Of a DNA stretch of 64,000 nt, positions 9,228 to 19,041 are shown one piece after another. The position numbers and the translations under genes are program-made. The stretch lies in contig JABFGB010000012.1 in NCBI GenBank assembly GCA_013112715.1, positions 98,468 through 162,467 on the forward strand, read 5' to 3'. This DNA is from Chloroflexota bacterium. GTDB lineage: Bacteria; Chloroflexota; Anaerolineae; Aggregatilineales; J027. The notes beneath the pieces were generated by a model. The model saw nothing but the letters and a program-made list of their open reading frames with translations. It made no database searches and had not been told where the DNA came from. Position 1 is the stretch's first letter. The number at the start of each line of letters is the position of its first letter.

Positions 9228-10211
9228 GTGATTGCCTATATCATTCGCCGCCTGATAGGAATGATCCCGATGATGTTTATCATCTCCTTCATCTCCTTTG
9301 GCATCATTCAACTACCCAAAGGTGATTACTTCACCACCTTGCAAGCGGTACAGGGTACAAGTGGTGGAGGGATGTCCGATGATCAGGCTGACCTGCTGCG
9401 AGCACGCTATGGTCTAGATAAACCCTTCCTGACGCAATATTACAAATGGGTCACGGGTTTTCCGAAAGGTGACTTTGGCTATTCGTATGAATGGTCAGAG
9501 GATGTCTGGCCCCTGATTGACAGCCGTGTGAGTTATACCCTGCTGTTGGGGGGCATCTCGATTCTCATTATGATCGTGATGGCGATCCCGATTGGCATCT
9601 ATTCCGCCACGCATCAATATTCGATTGGCGATACTCTGCTTTCGGCATTGGCCTATCTGGGCTTGTCCATACCGGGTTTTTTGCTGGCGCTCATCTGGTT
9701 ATATGTCGGTGGGATTGTTCTCGATCTGGAAGTGCTTGGCGATCAATCCATTGAATATGCCAACGCCCCCGCCAGCTTTGACAAAACGTTGGACTATATT
9801 ATGCACCTCATCCCAGCGGCTATTATCTTGGCCCTCGCCAGTACCGCCCAGTTGGTTCGTATTATGCGGAGCGGGATGCTGGATACACTCAACCAACAAT
9901 ATGTCACCACCGCCCGCGCCAAAGGACTCAAAGAGAAAGTTGTCATCAATAAATATGTGGTGCGTTCGGCCCTGAACCCGGTCATCAGCGTGGTGGCCCT
10001 CGAAATTCCGAAAATTATCTCCTCCTCCATCCTGATTGGGCAGGTGTTGTCCGTCCCGACGACTGGGCCATTGTTCCTGCGTTCGCTGCGCAGCCAAGAC
10101 CCCTTTGTAGCCGGTACATTTTTGATGCTGATGTCTTTGATGCTGCTGATTGCCAACCTGATCGCTGACCTCGTGTTGGCTTGGGTTGACCCGCGCATTG
10201 CCTATAACTAA
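9228..10211 (+). CDS. ABC transporter permease (DppB-like)
   Basis: Inner-membrane permease subunit of the family-5 importer. It starts with GTG at 9228 after an ACGGAGA Shine-Dalgarno. 327 aa with an N-terminal membrane segment (IRRLIGMIPMMFIISFISFG) and five further hydrophobic segments. The EAA-type loop is seen in TARAKGLKEKVVINKYVVRSALNP, where the ATPase docks. It forms one heterodimeric pore with the next gene, 5 nt beyond its stop. Confidence 0.92.
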   Translation: MIAYIIRRLIGMIPMMFIISFISFGIIQLPKGDYFTTLQAVQGTSGGGMSDDQADLLRARYGLDKPFLTQYYKWVTGFPKGDFGYSYEWSEDVWPLIDSRVSYTLLLGGISILIMIVMAIPIGIYSATHQYSIGDTLLSALAYLGLSIPGFLLALIWLYVGGIVLDLEVLGDQSIEYANAPASFDKTLDYIMHLIPAAIILALASTAQLVRIMRSGMLDTLNQQYVTTARAKGLKEKVVINKYVVRSALNPVISVVALEIPKIISSSILIGQVLSVPTTGPLFLRSLRSQDPFVAGTFLMLMSLMLLIANLIADLVLAWVDPRIAYN

Positions 10212-10234
10212 CACGGATGAGGAGTATTACGATT

Positions 10235-11407
10235 ATGGCCGTTGGAAGTATTCAACTTGAACAAAAATCCGGCGAACTGCGCGGTTTATATGAAGAGGCG
10301 ATGCAAGAAGGCGCTGAATATCAGGGGCTTTCTGAAAAAGAAGCGCGGTATGCCGCCTCACAGTGGACAATGATTTGGCGACGTTTCCGCCGCAACCGAT
10401 TTGCGATGCTGGGTGGGGTGATTGTGCTCATCTATTATTTGCTGGCCTTGTTTGCCAATTTTGTCGCCCCTTATACCCTACAAACCCGCTTTCCCAAACA
10501 AACCTATCTGCCCCCGCAACCCGTCTACTTTTTTGACGAGGGGACGCTTCGACCCCATGTCTATGAGGTTGAAAGTAGCTACGATGAAAATTTGCGGCGC
10601 GTCTTTACCCGCACCGATAAAAAAATCTATCTCGAATTTTTTGCAAAGGGCGAACCCTATAAATTAATGGGGCTGTTTAAAACGGATGTGCATTTATTCC
10701 AAGCACCGGGCGGGGTCGTCGCCATCTTAGGCACAGACCGACAGGGGCGCGATATGTTCACCCGTATTTTGATCGGGGGACAAATTTCGCTCACCATCGG
10801 TCTCGTCGGGGTCATCATGAGTCTGGTGTTGGGGACGGTCTTGGGCATTGTCTCCGGCTATTATGGCGGTTTGGTAGACGAGATCATTCAACGTCTGATT
10901 GAGGTCGTCCGGGCCTTTCCGTCTATTCCCCTATGGATGGCGCTTTCCGCCGCCGTGCCCAAAGATTGGTCACAAATTCAGACCTATTTTGCTATCACCC
11001 TCATTCTCTCGCTGATTGGGTGGACGTGGCTGGCGCGGCAACTGCGTGGGGTGGTGCTCTCCTTACGTGAAAGTGATTACATCATGGCGGCGCGGCTGGC
11101 CGGGGCAAGCGATTCCCGCATCATCTTTAAGCATCTCGTACCAGCGACAATTGGGCAGATTATCGTGGTCGCCACGCTGTCCCTGCCCAGCATGATTTTG
11201 GCCGAAACCGCCCTCAGTTATCTGGGCTTGGGCCTGCGACCACCGACCACGAGTTGGGGTGTGCTGCTCAATGAGGTGCAAAACCTGCAATCGTTGGCGC
11301 TCTATCCTTGGGTGTTTTCACCCGCCTTCGTGATTGTGATTGTCACCGTTGCGTTTAGCTTTTTGGGCGATGGCCTACGCGACGCGGCTGACCCCTATAC
11401 GGTGTAA
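10235..11407 (+). CDS. ABC transporter permease (DppC-like)
   Basis: Second permease of the importer. I prefer ATG 10235, 10 nt after GAGGAG, over the in-frame ATG 10217 that lies in that Shine-Dalgarno. About 390 aa, longer than typical DppC because of an insert of about 100 residues between the first membrane segment (LGGVIVLIYYLLALFANFV) and the conserved core. The core has GTDRQGRDMFTRI and the EAA loop AARLAGASDSRIIFKHLVP. The insert is probably extracytoplasmic, which is usual in some large-substrate importers of this class. Confidence 0.9.
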   Translation: MAVGSIQLEQKSGELRGLYEEAMQEGAEYQGLSEKEARYAASQWTMIWRRFRRNRFAMLGGVIVLIYYLLALFANFVAPYTLQTRFPKQTYLPPQPVYFFDEGTLRPHVYEVESSYDENLRRVFTRTDKKIYLEFFAKGEPYKLMGLFKTDVHLFQAPGGVVAILGTDRQGRDMFTRILIGGQISLTIGLVGVIMSLVLGTVLGIVSGYYGGLVDEIIQRLIEVVRAFPSIPLWMALSAAVPKDWSQIQTYFAITLILSLIGWTWLARQLRGVVLSLRESDYIMAARLAGASDSRIIFKHLVPATIGQIIVVATLSLPSMILAETALSYLGLGLRPPTTSWGVLLNEVQNLQSLALYPWVFSPAFVIVIVTVAFSFLGDGLRDAADPYTV

Positions 11408-11415
11408 GGTGTGCC

Positions 11416-12420
11416 ATGAATCCCGAAAACTGCTTAGAAATTCAGGACTTAGAAGTCCATTTTCATACCCTTGATGGCACGGTGCGCGGCGTGGATGGGG
11501 TAACACTCTCCATCCGTAATGGCGAAACATTGGGCGTTGTGGGCGAATCCGGCTGCGGCAAAAGTGTCACCGCCCACAGCGTTATGCGTCTCCTCCCCCG
11601 CCGTGTCGCCAAAATTTCTAGTGGTGAGGTGTGGTTTCGCCGCCGCGATGGGCAGGAAGTCAATATGACGACCCTCGACCCCAACGGCTCGGAAATTCGC
11701 TCGATACGTGGCAACGAAATCGCCATGATTTTCCAAGAGCCGATGACCTCGCTTTCCCCCATGCACACCATCGGCAACCAGATTATGGAGGCCATTATGC
11801 TGCATCAAAAGGTCGGCAAGCGTGAGGCCGAAGAAAAAGCCATTGAGATGTTGCAGGCCGTCCGCATCGCCAACCCGCGTCAATTTGTGCGCTCCTTTCC
11901 GCATCAATATTCAGGGGGGATGCGTCAGCGGGCCATGATTGCAATGGCGCTTTCTTGCAACCCCTCCCTGTTGATTGCCGATGAACCGACCACCGCGCTG
12001 GACGTGACCATCCAAGCCCAAATTTTGGACTTGATGCGTGATCTGCAAAACGAATTTAGCTCGGCCATTATGATGATTACCCATAACTTGGGAGTCATCA
12101 ACGAGATGGCCGATCGTATCGCGGTGATGTATCTGGGTAAAGTGGTCGAGGTAGCGGAGCGTACCACCTTGCTAAAGCGTCCCGCCCATCCCTACACCGT
12201 CGGTCTGCTGCAATCCGTCCCCGCGATGGGTAATCAAGAGCGCACGCGGCTGCATCCCATCCCCGGCATGATTCCCGACCCCTTTAATGTGCCCAAAGGC
12301 TGTGCCTTTTTTGATCGCTGTCCGGTCAAAAACAAGTCATCGGCCTGTCAAGACCCAGCGGGTGTGCCATTGGTCGAAGTCGAACCCGGTCATCAAGTCC
12401 GCTGCACACTATATAGTTAG
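11416..12420 (+). CDS. ABC transporter ATP-binding protein (DppD-like)
   Basis: Cytoplasmic ATPase of the importer. 334 aa with Walker A GESGCGKS, signature YSGGMRQRAMIAMAL, Walker B LLIADEPTTALD and the C-terminal oligopeptide-type extension (KGCAFFDRCPVK, a Cys-containing motif that can hold an iron-sulfur cluster in some DppD proteins). 8 nt after the permease stop; the partner ATPase follows. Confidence 0.93.
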   Translation: MNPENCLEIQDLEVHFHTLDGTVRGVDGVTLSIRNGETLGVVGESGCGKSVTAHSVMRLLPRRVAKISSGEVWFRRRDGQEVNMTTLDPNGSEIRSIRGNEIAMIFQEPMTSLSPMHTIGNQIMEAIMLHQKVGKREAEEKAIEMLQAVRIANPRQFVRSFPHQYSGGMRQRAMIAMALSCNPSLLIADEPTTALDVTIQAQILDLMRDLQNEFSSAIMMITHNLGVINEMADRIAVMYLGKVVEVAERTTLLKRPAHPYTVGLLQSVPAMGNQERTRLHPIPGMIPDPFNVPKGCAFFDRCPVKNKSSACQDPAGVPLVEVEPGHQVRCTLYS

Positions 12421-12429
12421 GGGGGTGTG

Positions 12430-13506
12430 ATGGAAACCAATTATCTCATTGAAGTGAATAATCTCAGCAAATATTTTCCCATCCGGCGGGGCGTCCTCCG
12501 ACAAGTCGTGGGGCACGTCCGGGCGGTGGATGGTGTCAATTTTAAAATCCAGCGTGGCGAGACGTTGGGGCTAGTGGGTGAATCCGGTTGTGGCAAGACC
12601 ACCGCAGGCCGCTGTGTGGTGCGGGCCTATCAACCGACGACAGGCGAAATCCTGTTTCATGAAGACGAAGACTTGACCTATAACGTCAAAAAATTGGTCG
12701 TCCATGCGCGGCATCACAAAGACGGCATCAGTCAGGGGCACATGATTGATTTCGCCAAGCTCGATTCCAACAGTTTGCGCCAATATCGCCACGAAATCCA
12801 GATGATTTTCCAAGACCCCTTTTCATCGCTCAACCCGCGTATGACGGTTTTGGATATTGTCGCCGAGCCGCTGGTCATCTACACGGGCAAGCGTCCGCGT
12901 CAGCTAAAAGAAGAGGTCGCCGACCTGCTGCGCAAAGTGGGTCTGCGCCCCGAACACATGAACCGCTATCCCAATGCCTTCAGCGGGGGGCAACGTCAGC
13001 GTATTGGCATTGCACGGGCCTTAGCGCTTAAACCCAAACTCATCGTGTGTGATGAACCTGTGTCGGCGTTGGACGTGTCGGTGCAAGCCCAAGTGGTCAA
13101 TCTGCTCCAAGATTTGCAATCGCAGTTGAACATGGCCTATCTGTTTATCGCCCACGACCTCTCGGTGGTGCAGCACATCAGCAACCGCGTCGCTGTGATG
13201 TATCTGGGCAAGATTGTTGAACTCGCCGAATCGAAAGCATTGTATCAAAACCCGCGTCACCCCTATACCGAGGCGCTGCTTTCGGCTGTGCCTTCGACTG
13301 ACCCGGATGTCAAACGCGAACGCATTTTCCTTTCCGGCGATGTGCCCAATCCGGCCAATCCGCCATCGGGCTGTGCCTTCCATCCGCGCTGTCGTTATGC
13401 CAAAGACATCTGTAAACAAGAAGTCCCGGAATGGCGCGAGACTCCCGAAGGGCATGGGGTGGCCTGTCATTTTGCCGATCAACTCTCACTGGTAGGAGTG
13501 CATTAA
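12430..13506 (+). CDS. ABC transporter ATP-binding protein (DppF-like)
   Basis: Second ATPase of the importer. ATG 12430 is preferred over the GTG at 12427; GGGGG at 12421-12425 is the likely ribosome site. 358 aa with Walker [10 protein letters not shown], signature [15 protein letters not shown], Walker [13 protein letters not shown] and the C-terminal [14 protein letters not shown] motif. A segment of about 40 residues between Walker A and the Q-loop (around [18 protein letters not shown]) is an insertion seen in many Chloroflexota-type members. It completes the five-gene importer. Confidence 0.93.
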   Translation: METNYLIEVNNLSKYFPIRRGVLRQVVGHVRAVDGVNFKIQRGETLGLVGESGCGKTTAGRCVVRAYQPTTGEILFHEDEDLTYNVKKLVVHARHHKDGISQGHMIDFAKLDSNSLRQYRHEIQMIFQDPFSSLNPRMTVLDIVAEPLVIYTGKRPRQLKEEVADLLRKVGLRPEHMNRYPNAFSGGQRQRIGIARALALKPKLIVCDEPVSALDVSVQAQVVNLLQDLQSQLNMAYLFIAHDLSVVQHISNRVAVMYLGKIVELAESKALYQNPRHPYTEALLSAVPSTDPDVKRERIFLSGDVPNPANPPSGCAFHPRCRYAKDICKQEVPEWRETPEGHGVACHFADQLSLVGVH

Positions 13507-13508
13507 TC

Positions 13509-15350
13509 ATGCGTCCGTCTGTCCAACAACTCAAGCAGTGGTTTTCCAACCCTGCCCCGATGAGCGATTTGCGTGAACAAATCCGTACCGCTCCGATGAC
13601 CCCGCCCATGTTGGAGGTGATTCGGGTGATGGTTCCCGATGTACACCATATTCCACTGCTGACCTATCACCTGTACCGCGAATTTGAACACACGGGCAGC
13701 CGTCCCGAATTTCAAGACCCCTATTTTCTGCGCCGTGCCATGCTCACCCGTGCCCTTGTCGAGTACATCATGGGTGATCAATCCATGCTGCGCCCGATTG
13801 AAAATCTGCTGTGGGCCATTTGCGAAGAAACCTCGTGGGTTGTGCCCGCACATGAGGAGCAAGGGCCAAATTATTGGGATATTGAGCCACCTATCCTGCG
13901 TACTGAGCCGCTGGGTGCCCACACCTCCCTGACTCGTGAGCCGGACAGCATTGATCTATTCGCGGCGGAAACAGGCGCGGTAGTGGCGGAAACGGCCTAT
14001 TTGCTCAAAAACGACCTGACGCCCGAAGTGGTTCAGCGCGTCAAGCAGGAACTCGAACGCCACATCTTTAAGCCCTATCTAGCGAATGCCCGCAAGCACT
14101 GGTGGTTTAAAGGGGCGCTGAATTGGAACGGCGTGGTGAATGGCAGTGTCGGTCTGACCTTTTTGCGCATGGTGGACGACCCCCAAACATTGGCCGAAGC
14201 CTTTGCGCTGGTCTTGGAAGGCTTCGAGACCTATATCGCTACCGGGTTTGAGGCTGACGGCGGCAGCATCGAAGGCGTGGGCTATTGGAATTATGGCCTG
14301 ATGTTTTATGTCACCGTCGCCGAACTTTTGCGTGAACTGACGGCGGGCGAGTTGGATTTGCTGGCGACGGAGCGCATGAAAGACATCGCCTATTATCCGG
14401 TGGGCATGGCGCTGCAACCGCCCCAATATCTCAATTTTGGCGATACACCGGAAACGGTCAACATCGCGGCAGGCATCGCCCAAAAATTAGCCGAACGCAC
14501 CGGTGTGCATGAACTACGGGCGCTGGTCGGCAGTCTGCCCAAACCCGATGAACACAGCTATTCCGTCGCCAAGTTGCCGATTATGCTGCGCCAATTGGTA
14601 TGGTGGGATGGCAAAGAATATGACCCGCCCCCCCTGCGCGATTATGTATTGCCAACCGTCGGCGTGGTCAAAATGGTCGGCAAAGTCGCCCAAAAATCGG
14701 TTGTGCTGGCGGTGACGGTGGGGCACAACGATGGACATCACAGCCATGTGGACGTGGGTAGCTTTGTCTATCACATCGCGGGCGAAAGCCTGATCCCCGA
14801 CGCCGGACGTGGCAAATATAGCAAAGCCTATTTCCGCCAGACGCGCTATGACAATATTTTCACCAACGCCTATAGCCACAATATCCCGCGTATCGGCGGA
14901 CACATGGAACAACCGGGGCGTGAATTTGGCGGGTCGCGCCGCTTCTATGGCACGATTTTGGAACACGGCGAAGATAAGGGCTGGAAATTCGTCACATTGG
15001 ATTTCCACACCGCCTATGATTTACCGGAACTGACCCTTGCCCGTCGCACCGTCTCGCTTGACCCCCAAACTGGCGTCGCCATCATCCAAGATCAGTTTGA
15101 TTTCGCCGCCGACCCCCTGCCGATTGAAGAAGTCTTTGTCACATGGCATGACGTCTCGGTGCAAACACCGGATACCGTGCTGATTCGCGGTGAAAAATCC
15201 ACGATAAGCGTCTGTGCGGACGGGGCGAATTTTCAGGTCGAATATTTGGAAAAAGCGAGCCGCGAAAATGAACGGCGCGGGGTCTTGAAACGCATTAGCA
15301 CTTTAATTACGGGCACGACCTTTACACTGGTCATTACCCCCGAATCGTAA
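13509..15350 (+). CDS. Heparinase II/III-like polysaccharide lyase
   Basis: Probable uronide lyase or exolyase. I use ATG 13509 (AGGAG at 13494-13498), 2 nt after the previous stop; the frame extends to 13431 only inside the ATPase gene. 613 aa. An alpha-helical N-terminal part is followed by the beta-sandwich heparinase II/III domain, with a His-rich conserved segment near residues 405-420 (GHNDGHHSHVDVGSF, then IPDAGRGKYS). No signal peptide, so it should act in the cytoplasm on imported oligomers. The family includes heparin, alginate and other uronan lyases, so the exact linkage is unknown; neighbours point to pectin-type oligomers. Confidence 0.8.
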   Translation: MRPSVQQLKQWFSNPAPMSDLREQIRTAPMTPPMLEVIRVMVPDVHHIPLLTYHLYREFEHTGSRPEFQDPYFLRRAMLTRALVEYIMGDQSMLRPIENLLWAICEETSWVVPAHEEQGPNYWDIEPPILRTEPLGAHTSLTREPDSIDLFAAETGAVVAETAYLLKNDLTPEVVQRVKQELERHIFKPYLANARKHWWFKGALNWNGVVNGSVGLTFLRMVDDPQTLAEAFALVLEGFETYIATGFEADGGSIEGVGYWNYGLMFYVTVAELLRELTAGELDLLATERMKDIAYYPVGMALQPPQYLNFGDTPETVNIAAGIAQKLAERTGVHELRALVGSLPKPDEHSYSVAKLPIMLRQLVWWDGKEYDPPPLRDYVLPTVGVVKMVGKVAQKSVVLAVTVGHNDGHHSHVDVGSFVYHIAGESLIPDAGRGKYSKAYFRQTRYDNIFTNAYSHNIPRIGGHMEQPGREFGGSRRFYGTILEHGEDKGWKFVTLDFHTAYDLPELTLARRTVSLDPQTGVAIIQDQFDFAADPLPIEEVFVTWHDVSVQTPDTVLIRGEKSTISVCADGANFQVEYLEKASRENERRGVLKRISTLITGTTFTLVITPES

Positions 15351-15361
15351 AAGGATAGTCT

Positions 15362-16537
15362 ATGAGAACATGGCAATCGGAAATGAGCACGTTTACCGAT
15401 GCGCTGACAGGCCGCACCATCAAGCGCCTGACCACAACGGGCAATAATGTGCATATGTACTTTACGGAAAATTCGTTTGTACAGGGCAAAAACGAGATTA
15501 TTTTCCAATCAGACCGCGCCTCTGGCAAAAATCGTGCCCCGCATGAAGACCCAGAATTCAGCATCTTCCGCATGAATCTGGATAGCGGGGTGATTGAGCA
15601 GTTGAGCGACGATATTGTGCGTTCCGCCAGCGCCGTCACCAAAACCCCCGAAGGCCACCTGATCGCCTATACCACCGATTGTGACGTTAAGGTGCTGAAT
15701 ACCGAAACAGGCGAGACAACCGTCGTATATAGAGAGACTGGTGCGTATCAAATGGCGAGTGTGCCGTCCATCGCCCCGAATCGCCAATATGTCGCGTTTT
15801 GCCGCAATGAAGACAGCCGCGACCCCATTCATTATCACGGCGCCAATTATGCGGGGTTCAAAGAACGCTTTTATGCCATCAAGGACGGGCGCATCACACT
15901 GGCCTACATTGACGGATCGGGGTCATTTGATGTGTTTAAGGACACTCATCAGGTTGGGCACTTCCAATTTTCACCCGTCGACCCCACGCTGGGCATGTTC
16001 TGTCATGAAGGCCCTTGGAATCTGGTACAGCAACGCATCTGGTTCTTGGATTTCATCTCACGCGAGGCGCGGCCCTGTTTCCGCCAAAACGAGGACGACT
16101 CGATTGGGCATGAGTTCTGGACGCAGGATGGTTATGTCTTCTTCGATAATCGTGGGCCGGGTCACGATGGCACGATTACCTCCGACAAGACACAGGCGGT
16201 GGTCAAAGACGTGGCCGTCAATGAGAACGCCATGATCCCGTTTGTCGGCTTAATGGATCGCCATGGCAAGCTGGTCAAGAAGATTGATATGCCGTTCTAC
16301 TGCAATCACTACCACGCCAACCCCGATAATACCGTGCTGGTGGGCGACGATGTGGACAAATTGGTGCTGATTGACATCTCTGGCACACAGCCGAAATTGA
16401 CTGAATTGTGCGGACACAAAACCTCGTGGCATACACAAAGCAGTCATTGTCACCCCACATGGGATTGGGATGGCAGCCGCATTTTGTTCGCCTCGGATGA
16501 AGGCGGGCGCGTCCAATTGTATTTGCTGGAGCTATAG
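15362..16537 (+). CDS. ogl: Oligogalacturonate lyase (PL22)
   Basis: Cleaves short, unsaturated oligogalacturonides to 4,5-unsaturated monomers in the cytoplasm. 391 aa seven-bladed propeller with TolB-like repeats. The Mn-binding set of the family is visible: a histidine in CNHYHANPDN and the Q-x-x-H-x-H arrangement in TQSSHCHPTWDWDG near the C-terminus. The N-terminal DALTGRTIKRLTTTGNNVHMYF segment is also typical. AAGGA lies 6 nt before the ATG; no signal peptide. It is followed by kduI, which acts on its product after ring opening. Confidence 0.93.
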   Translation: MRTWQSEMSTFTDALTGRTIKRLTTTGNNVHMYFTENSFVQGKNEIIFQSDRASGKNRAPHEDPEFSIFRMNLDSGVIEQLSDDIVRSASAVTKTPEGHLIAYTTDCDVKVLNTETGETTVVYRETGAYQMASVPSIAPNRQYVAFCRNEDSRDPIHYHGANYAGFKERFYAIKDGRITLAYIDGSGSFDVFKDTHQVGHFQFSPVDPTLGMFCHEGPWNLVQQRIWFLDFISREARPCFRQNEDDSIGHEFWTQDGYVFFDNRGPGHDGTITSDKTQAVVKDVAVNENAMIPFVGLMDRHGKLVKKIDMPFYCNHYHANPDNTVLVGDDVDKLVLIDISGTQPKLTELCGHKTSWHTQSSHCHPTWDWDGSRILFASDEGGRVQLYLLEL

Positions 16538-16551
16538 GGAGGCCATCACTC

Positions 16552-17376
16552 ATGGACATGCGTTATCCATCGCACCCCGACAAGGTGAAAAATTTTTCCA
16601 CCGAGCAGCTTCGGGCCGAATTTCTCATTCCTGAACTTTTTAAACCCGGCGAACTGACCCTGACCTACAGCCATATTGACCGAATTATCATCGGCGGGGC
16701 CAGCCCAACCAACACTCAACCGATTGAACTGACCGCCAGCCCGAAAGATTTGGGTGCGGAATTTTTCCTTGCGCGCCGTGAAATTGGCATTGTGAATGTC
16801 GGCGGACGCGGCACCGTCACAGCCGATGGCACGGTGTATTCGCTGGAAAAACTCGACTGTCTCTACATCGGCATGGGTACCAAATCGGTCTGTTTTGCGG
16901 GGGAGGGGGCGCTGTTTTATATCGCCAGCACGCCCGCCCACATGACCTACCCAACCGTGCATCTGCCGATTAGCCAAGCCCAGCCCGTCCATCTCGGCAG
17001 CATCGCCAACTCGAACGAGCGCACTATCAATAAATTCATCCACCCTGAAGGCATCCAAAGTTGCCAGTTGGTGATGGGTGTCACGCTGCTCGAACCCAAT
17101 AATATGTGGAACACCATGCCCGCCCACACCCACGCCCGCCGCATGGAGGTCTATTTCTATTTCGACCTCGAAGGCGACAATATCGTGTTTCATCTGATGG
17201 GTGAGCCAAATGAGACGCGCCATCTGGTGATTCGCAATCGGCAGGCTGTTATCTCGCCCAGTTGGTCAGTTCATGCGGGCATGGGCACAGGCAATTATGC
17301 CTTTATCTGGGCAATGGCCGGTGAAAACCAAACCTTCTCGGATATGGATGTTGTGCCGATGGGGAGTTTGATGTAG
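16552..17376 (+). CDS. kduI: 5-dehydro-4-deoxyuronate isomerase
   Basis: Converts DKI (5-keto-4-deoxyuronate) to DKII. 274 aa bicupin, the normal length. The zinc site of the family is intact: AHTHARRME (H192, H194, E199) and SVHAGMG (H241). AGGGAGG lies 9 nt before the ATG. 14 nt after ogl; a repeat B element fills the space before kduD. Confidence 0.96.
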   Translation: MDMRYPSHPDKVKNFSTEQLRAEFLIPELFKPGELTLTYSHIDRIIIGGASPTNTQPIELTASPKDLGAEFFLARREIGIVNVGGRGTVTADGTVYSLEKLDCLYIGMGTKSVCFAGEGALFYIASTPAHMTYPTVHLPISQAQPVHLGSIANSNERTINKFIHPEGIQSCQLVMGVTLLEPNNMWNTMPAHTHARRMEVYFYFDLEGDNIVFHLMGEPNETRHLVIRNRQAVISPSWSVHAGMGTGNYAFIWAMAGENQTFSDMDVVPMGSLM

Positions 17377-17396
17377 GGAGATTTACCTCACCCCCG

Positions 17397-17553
17397 GAGG
17401 CTTGTCCGATTGATCGAAATCCCATCAACATGCGGGGCTGGGTTGGCCGGAACATCGGTTTCGTAGGGACGCAACATGTTGCGTCCGTACTCAAACCCAC
17501 TTATCCATGCGGTGTTCCGGGCATCGTCCTAAATCGAATGTCGGACAAGCCTC
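17397..17553 (+). mobile_element. MITE-like repeat B, copy 1
   Basis: 157 bp with perfect 12-bp terminal inverted repeats GAGGCTTGTCCG and CGGACAAGCCTC, and a perfect 20-bp palindrome GGACGCAACATGTTGCGTCC at 17467-17486 in the centre. No coding capacity. It lies between kduI and kduD, inside the operon but outside genes. A G/C-rich hairpin related to repeat C follows. Confidence 0.85.
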
Positions 17554-17641
17554 CCGGCCTCTCTTTCTAATTGGAGAGGGGTTTGGGGTAAGGTCTATCC
17601 ATGCAATAGACACTAGATTTTTTTATAAAAGGGACACCTCA

Positions 17642-18412
17642 ATGGGCATATTAGATTCATTTCGACTAAACGGCAAAGTCGCCCTTGTCACCGGAGCAAG
17701 TCGTGGGTTGGGGCAGGCGATGGCGGTAGGCTTGGCCGAAGCGGGGGCCAATATCGCCGTATTGGATCGCACCCTCGACTGCAACGAGACCTGTGATCTG
17801 GTCAAGAAAGCCGGACGCAAATTTACCACCATCTCCTGCGATCTCTACAGCACCCCAGTCAGCGGCTTGACGGATGTGGTCAATACCGTTGTCAAGGAAC
17901 TCGGCAGCATTGATATTTTGGTCAACAACGCGGGGATTATCAAACGTGCCCCGGCCCTTGAATTTAGCGAGGACGATTGGGATGCCGTCCTGCAAATCAA
18001 TTTGAAGGCGGTCTTTTTCCTTTCGCAGGCCGCCGCCCGCCGTATGGTTCCCAACGGGCACGGCAAGATTATCAATATCGCTTCGATGCTCTCCTATCAA
18101 GGGGGCATTCTCGTCCCATCCTATACCGCGTCGAAAAGCGGCATCATGGGCATTACACGCGCTTTGGCAAACGAATGGGCGTCGATGGGCCTCAACGTCA
18201 ACGCGATTGCCCCCGGTTATATGTCTACCGATAACACCGCCGCCCTGCGAGCGGATGAAACACGCAATGCCTCGATTCTGGCGCGGATTCCGGCGGGGCG
18301 ATGGGGTGAAGCCAACGATTTGCAGGGGGCAGTCGTATTCTTGGCATCGGCAGCCTCGGATTATTTGAATGGGGCGATTATTCCAGTAGATGGCGGTTGG
18401 TTAGCCCGTTGA
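17642..18412 (+). CDS. kduD: 2-dehydro-3-deoxy-D-gluconate 5-dehydrogenase (SDR)
   Basis: Reduces DKII to KDG with NAD(P)H. The start at 17642 gives a 256 aa SDR beginning MGILDSFRLNGKVALVTGAS; the frame further upstream is inside the repeat B region. Cofactor motif TGASRGLG, NNAG (residues near 95), catalytic SMLSYQGG serine and YTASK. C-terminal PVDGGWLA is typical of KduD. Repeat copies flank it on both sides, about 90 bp upstream and 36 bp downstream. It links the Ogl/KduI branch to the common KDG pool. Confidence 0.92.
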   Translation: MGILDSFRLNGKVALVTGASRGLGQAMAVGLAEAGANIAVLDRTLDCNETCDLVKKAGRKFTTISCDLYSTPVSGLTDVVNTVVKELGSIDILVNNAGIIKRAPALEFSEDDWDAVLQINLKAVFFLSQAAARRMVPNGHGKIINIASMLSYQGGILVPSYTASKSGIMGITRALANEWASMGLNVNAIAPGYMSTDNTAALRADETRNASILARIPAGRWGEANDLQGAVVFLASAASDYLNGAIIPVDGGWLAR

Positions 18413-18448
18413 GGTACGGTAACGAATAATATTTAGCCCCACCCCTGA

Positions 18449-18605
18449 AGGCTTGTCCGGTATTCGATTTCGGGTGATTGGTAGGAAACCGCATGGATAA
18501 GGGGTTTTAAGTACGGACGCAACATGTTGCGTCCCTACGAAATGGACACCGACGCCGTGTCAATCGCGCTTATTCATGCCATTTCCACCAATACCGGACA
18601 AGCCT
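18449..18605 (-). mobile_element. MITE-like repeat B, copy 2 (inverted)
   Basis: 157 bp with perfect 16-bp termini AGGCTTGTCCGGTATT and AATACCGGACAAGCCT, and the same central 20-bp palindrome (18515-18534). The interior runs opposite to the other copies. CTGA is directly repeated on both flanks, a possible target-site duplication. Confidence 0.85.
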
Positions 18606-18695
18606 CTGACCCCTCCCCAAGCATAGGGATGGGAGTGGGCGGCACGTTGAAGCCCTTTGGGATGGGGTTGTTCATTTCATAAGAGGAGCAGCACA

Positions 18696-19034
18696 ATGGC
18701 GGCAATTTTTCAGGCAGAAGCCGTGCGCGAAACCATTAAACCGGGGCGCACACGCTATTTAACCCACACCAATGACCTGATGATGGTGGTCATGGATTTT
18801 TCGGACGGCCCAAGCGCCCAACCCGATCCTCCCCACAGCCATCCCCATGAGCAAATTACCTATGTGGCGTCGGGTGAGCTAGTATTCTTTGTGGGGGATA
18901 CGCCCCACCAACTGAAGGCCGGGGATATGATCGCCATTCCGTCGAATGTGCCCCATACCATCCAACTCCTAACGCCAACGGTGCGGTTGATTGATACCTT
19001 TAGCCCGATCCGCGAGGATTTTTTGAAGGGATAA
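18696..19034 (+). CDS. kdgF: Cupin, likely KdgF (unsaturated uronate ring-opening)
   Basis: 112 aa single-domain cupin. KdgF enzymes speed the opening of 4,5-unsaturated monouronates to linear DKI, linking lyase products to KduI. The metal motif is visible as PHSHPHEQITYVASGE (residues near 46-61) and the second cupin motif as PSNVPHTIQ. ATG 18696 follows AGAGGAG by 7 nt; the frame extends further only into intergenic repeat DNA. The length and the HSHPHEQ motif match KdgF; small cupins are hard to assign, but the operon places it well. Confidence 0.8.
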   Translation: MAAIFQAEAVRETIKPGRTRYLTHTNDLMMVVMDFSDGPSAQPDPPHSHPHEQITYVASGELVFFVGDTPHQLKAGDMIAIPSNVPHTIQLLTPTVRLIDTFSPIREDFLKG

Positions 19035-19041
19035 TTTGTTT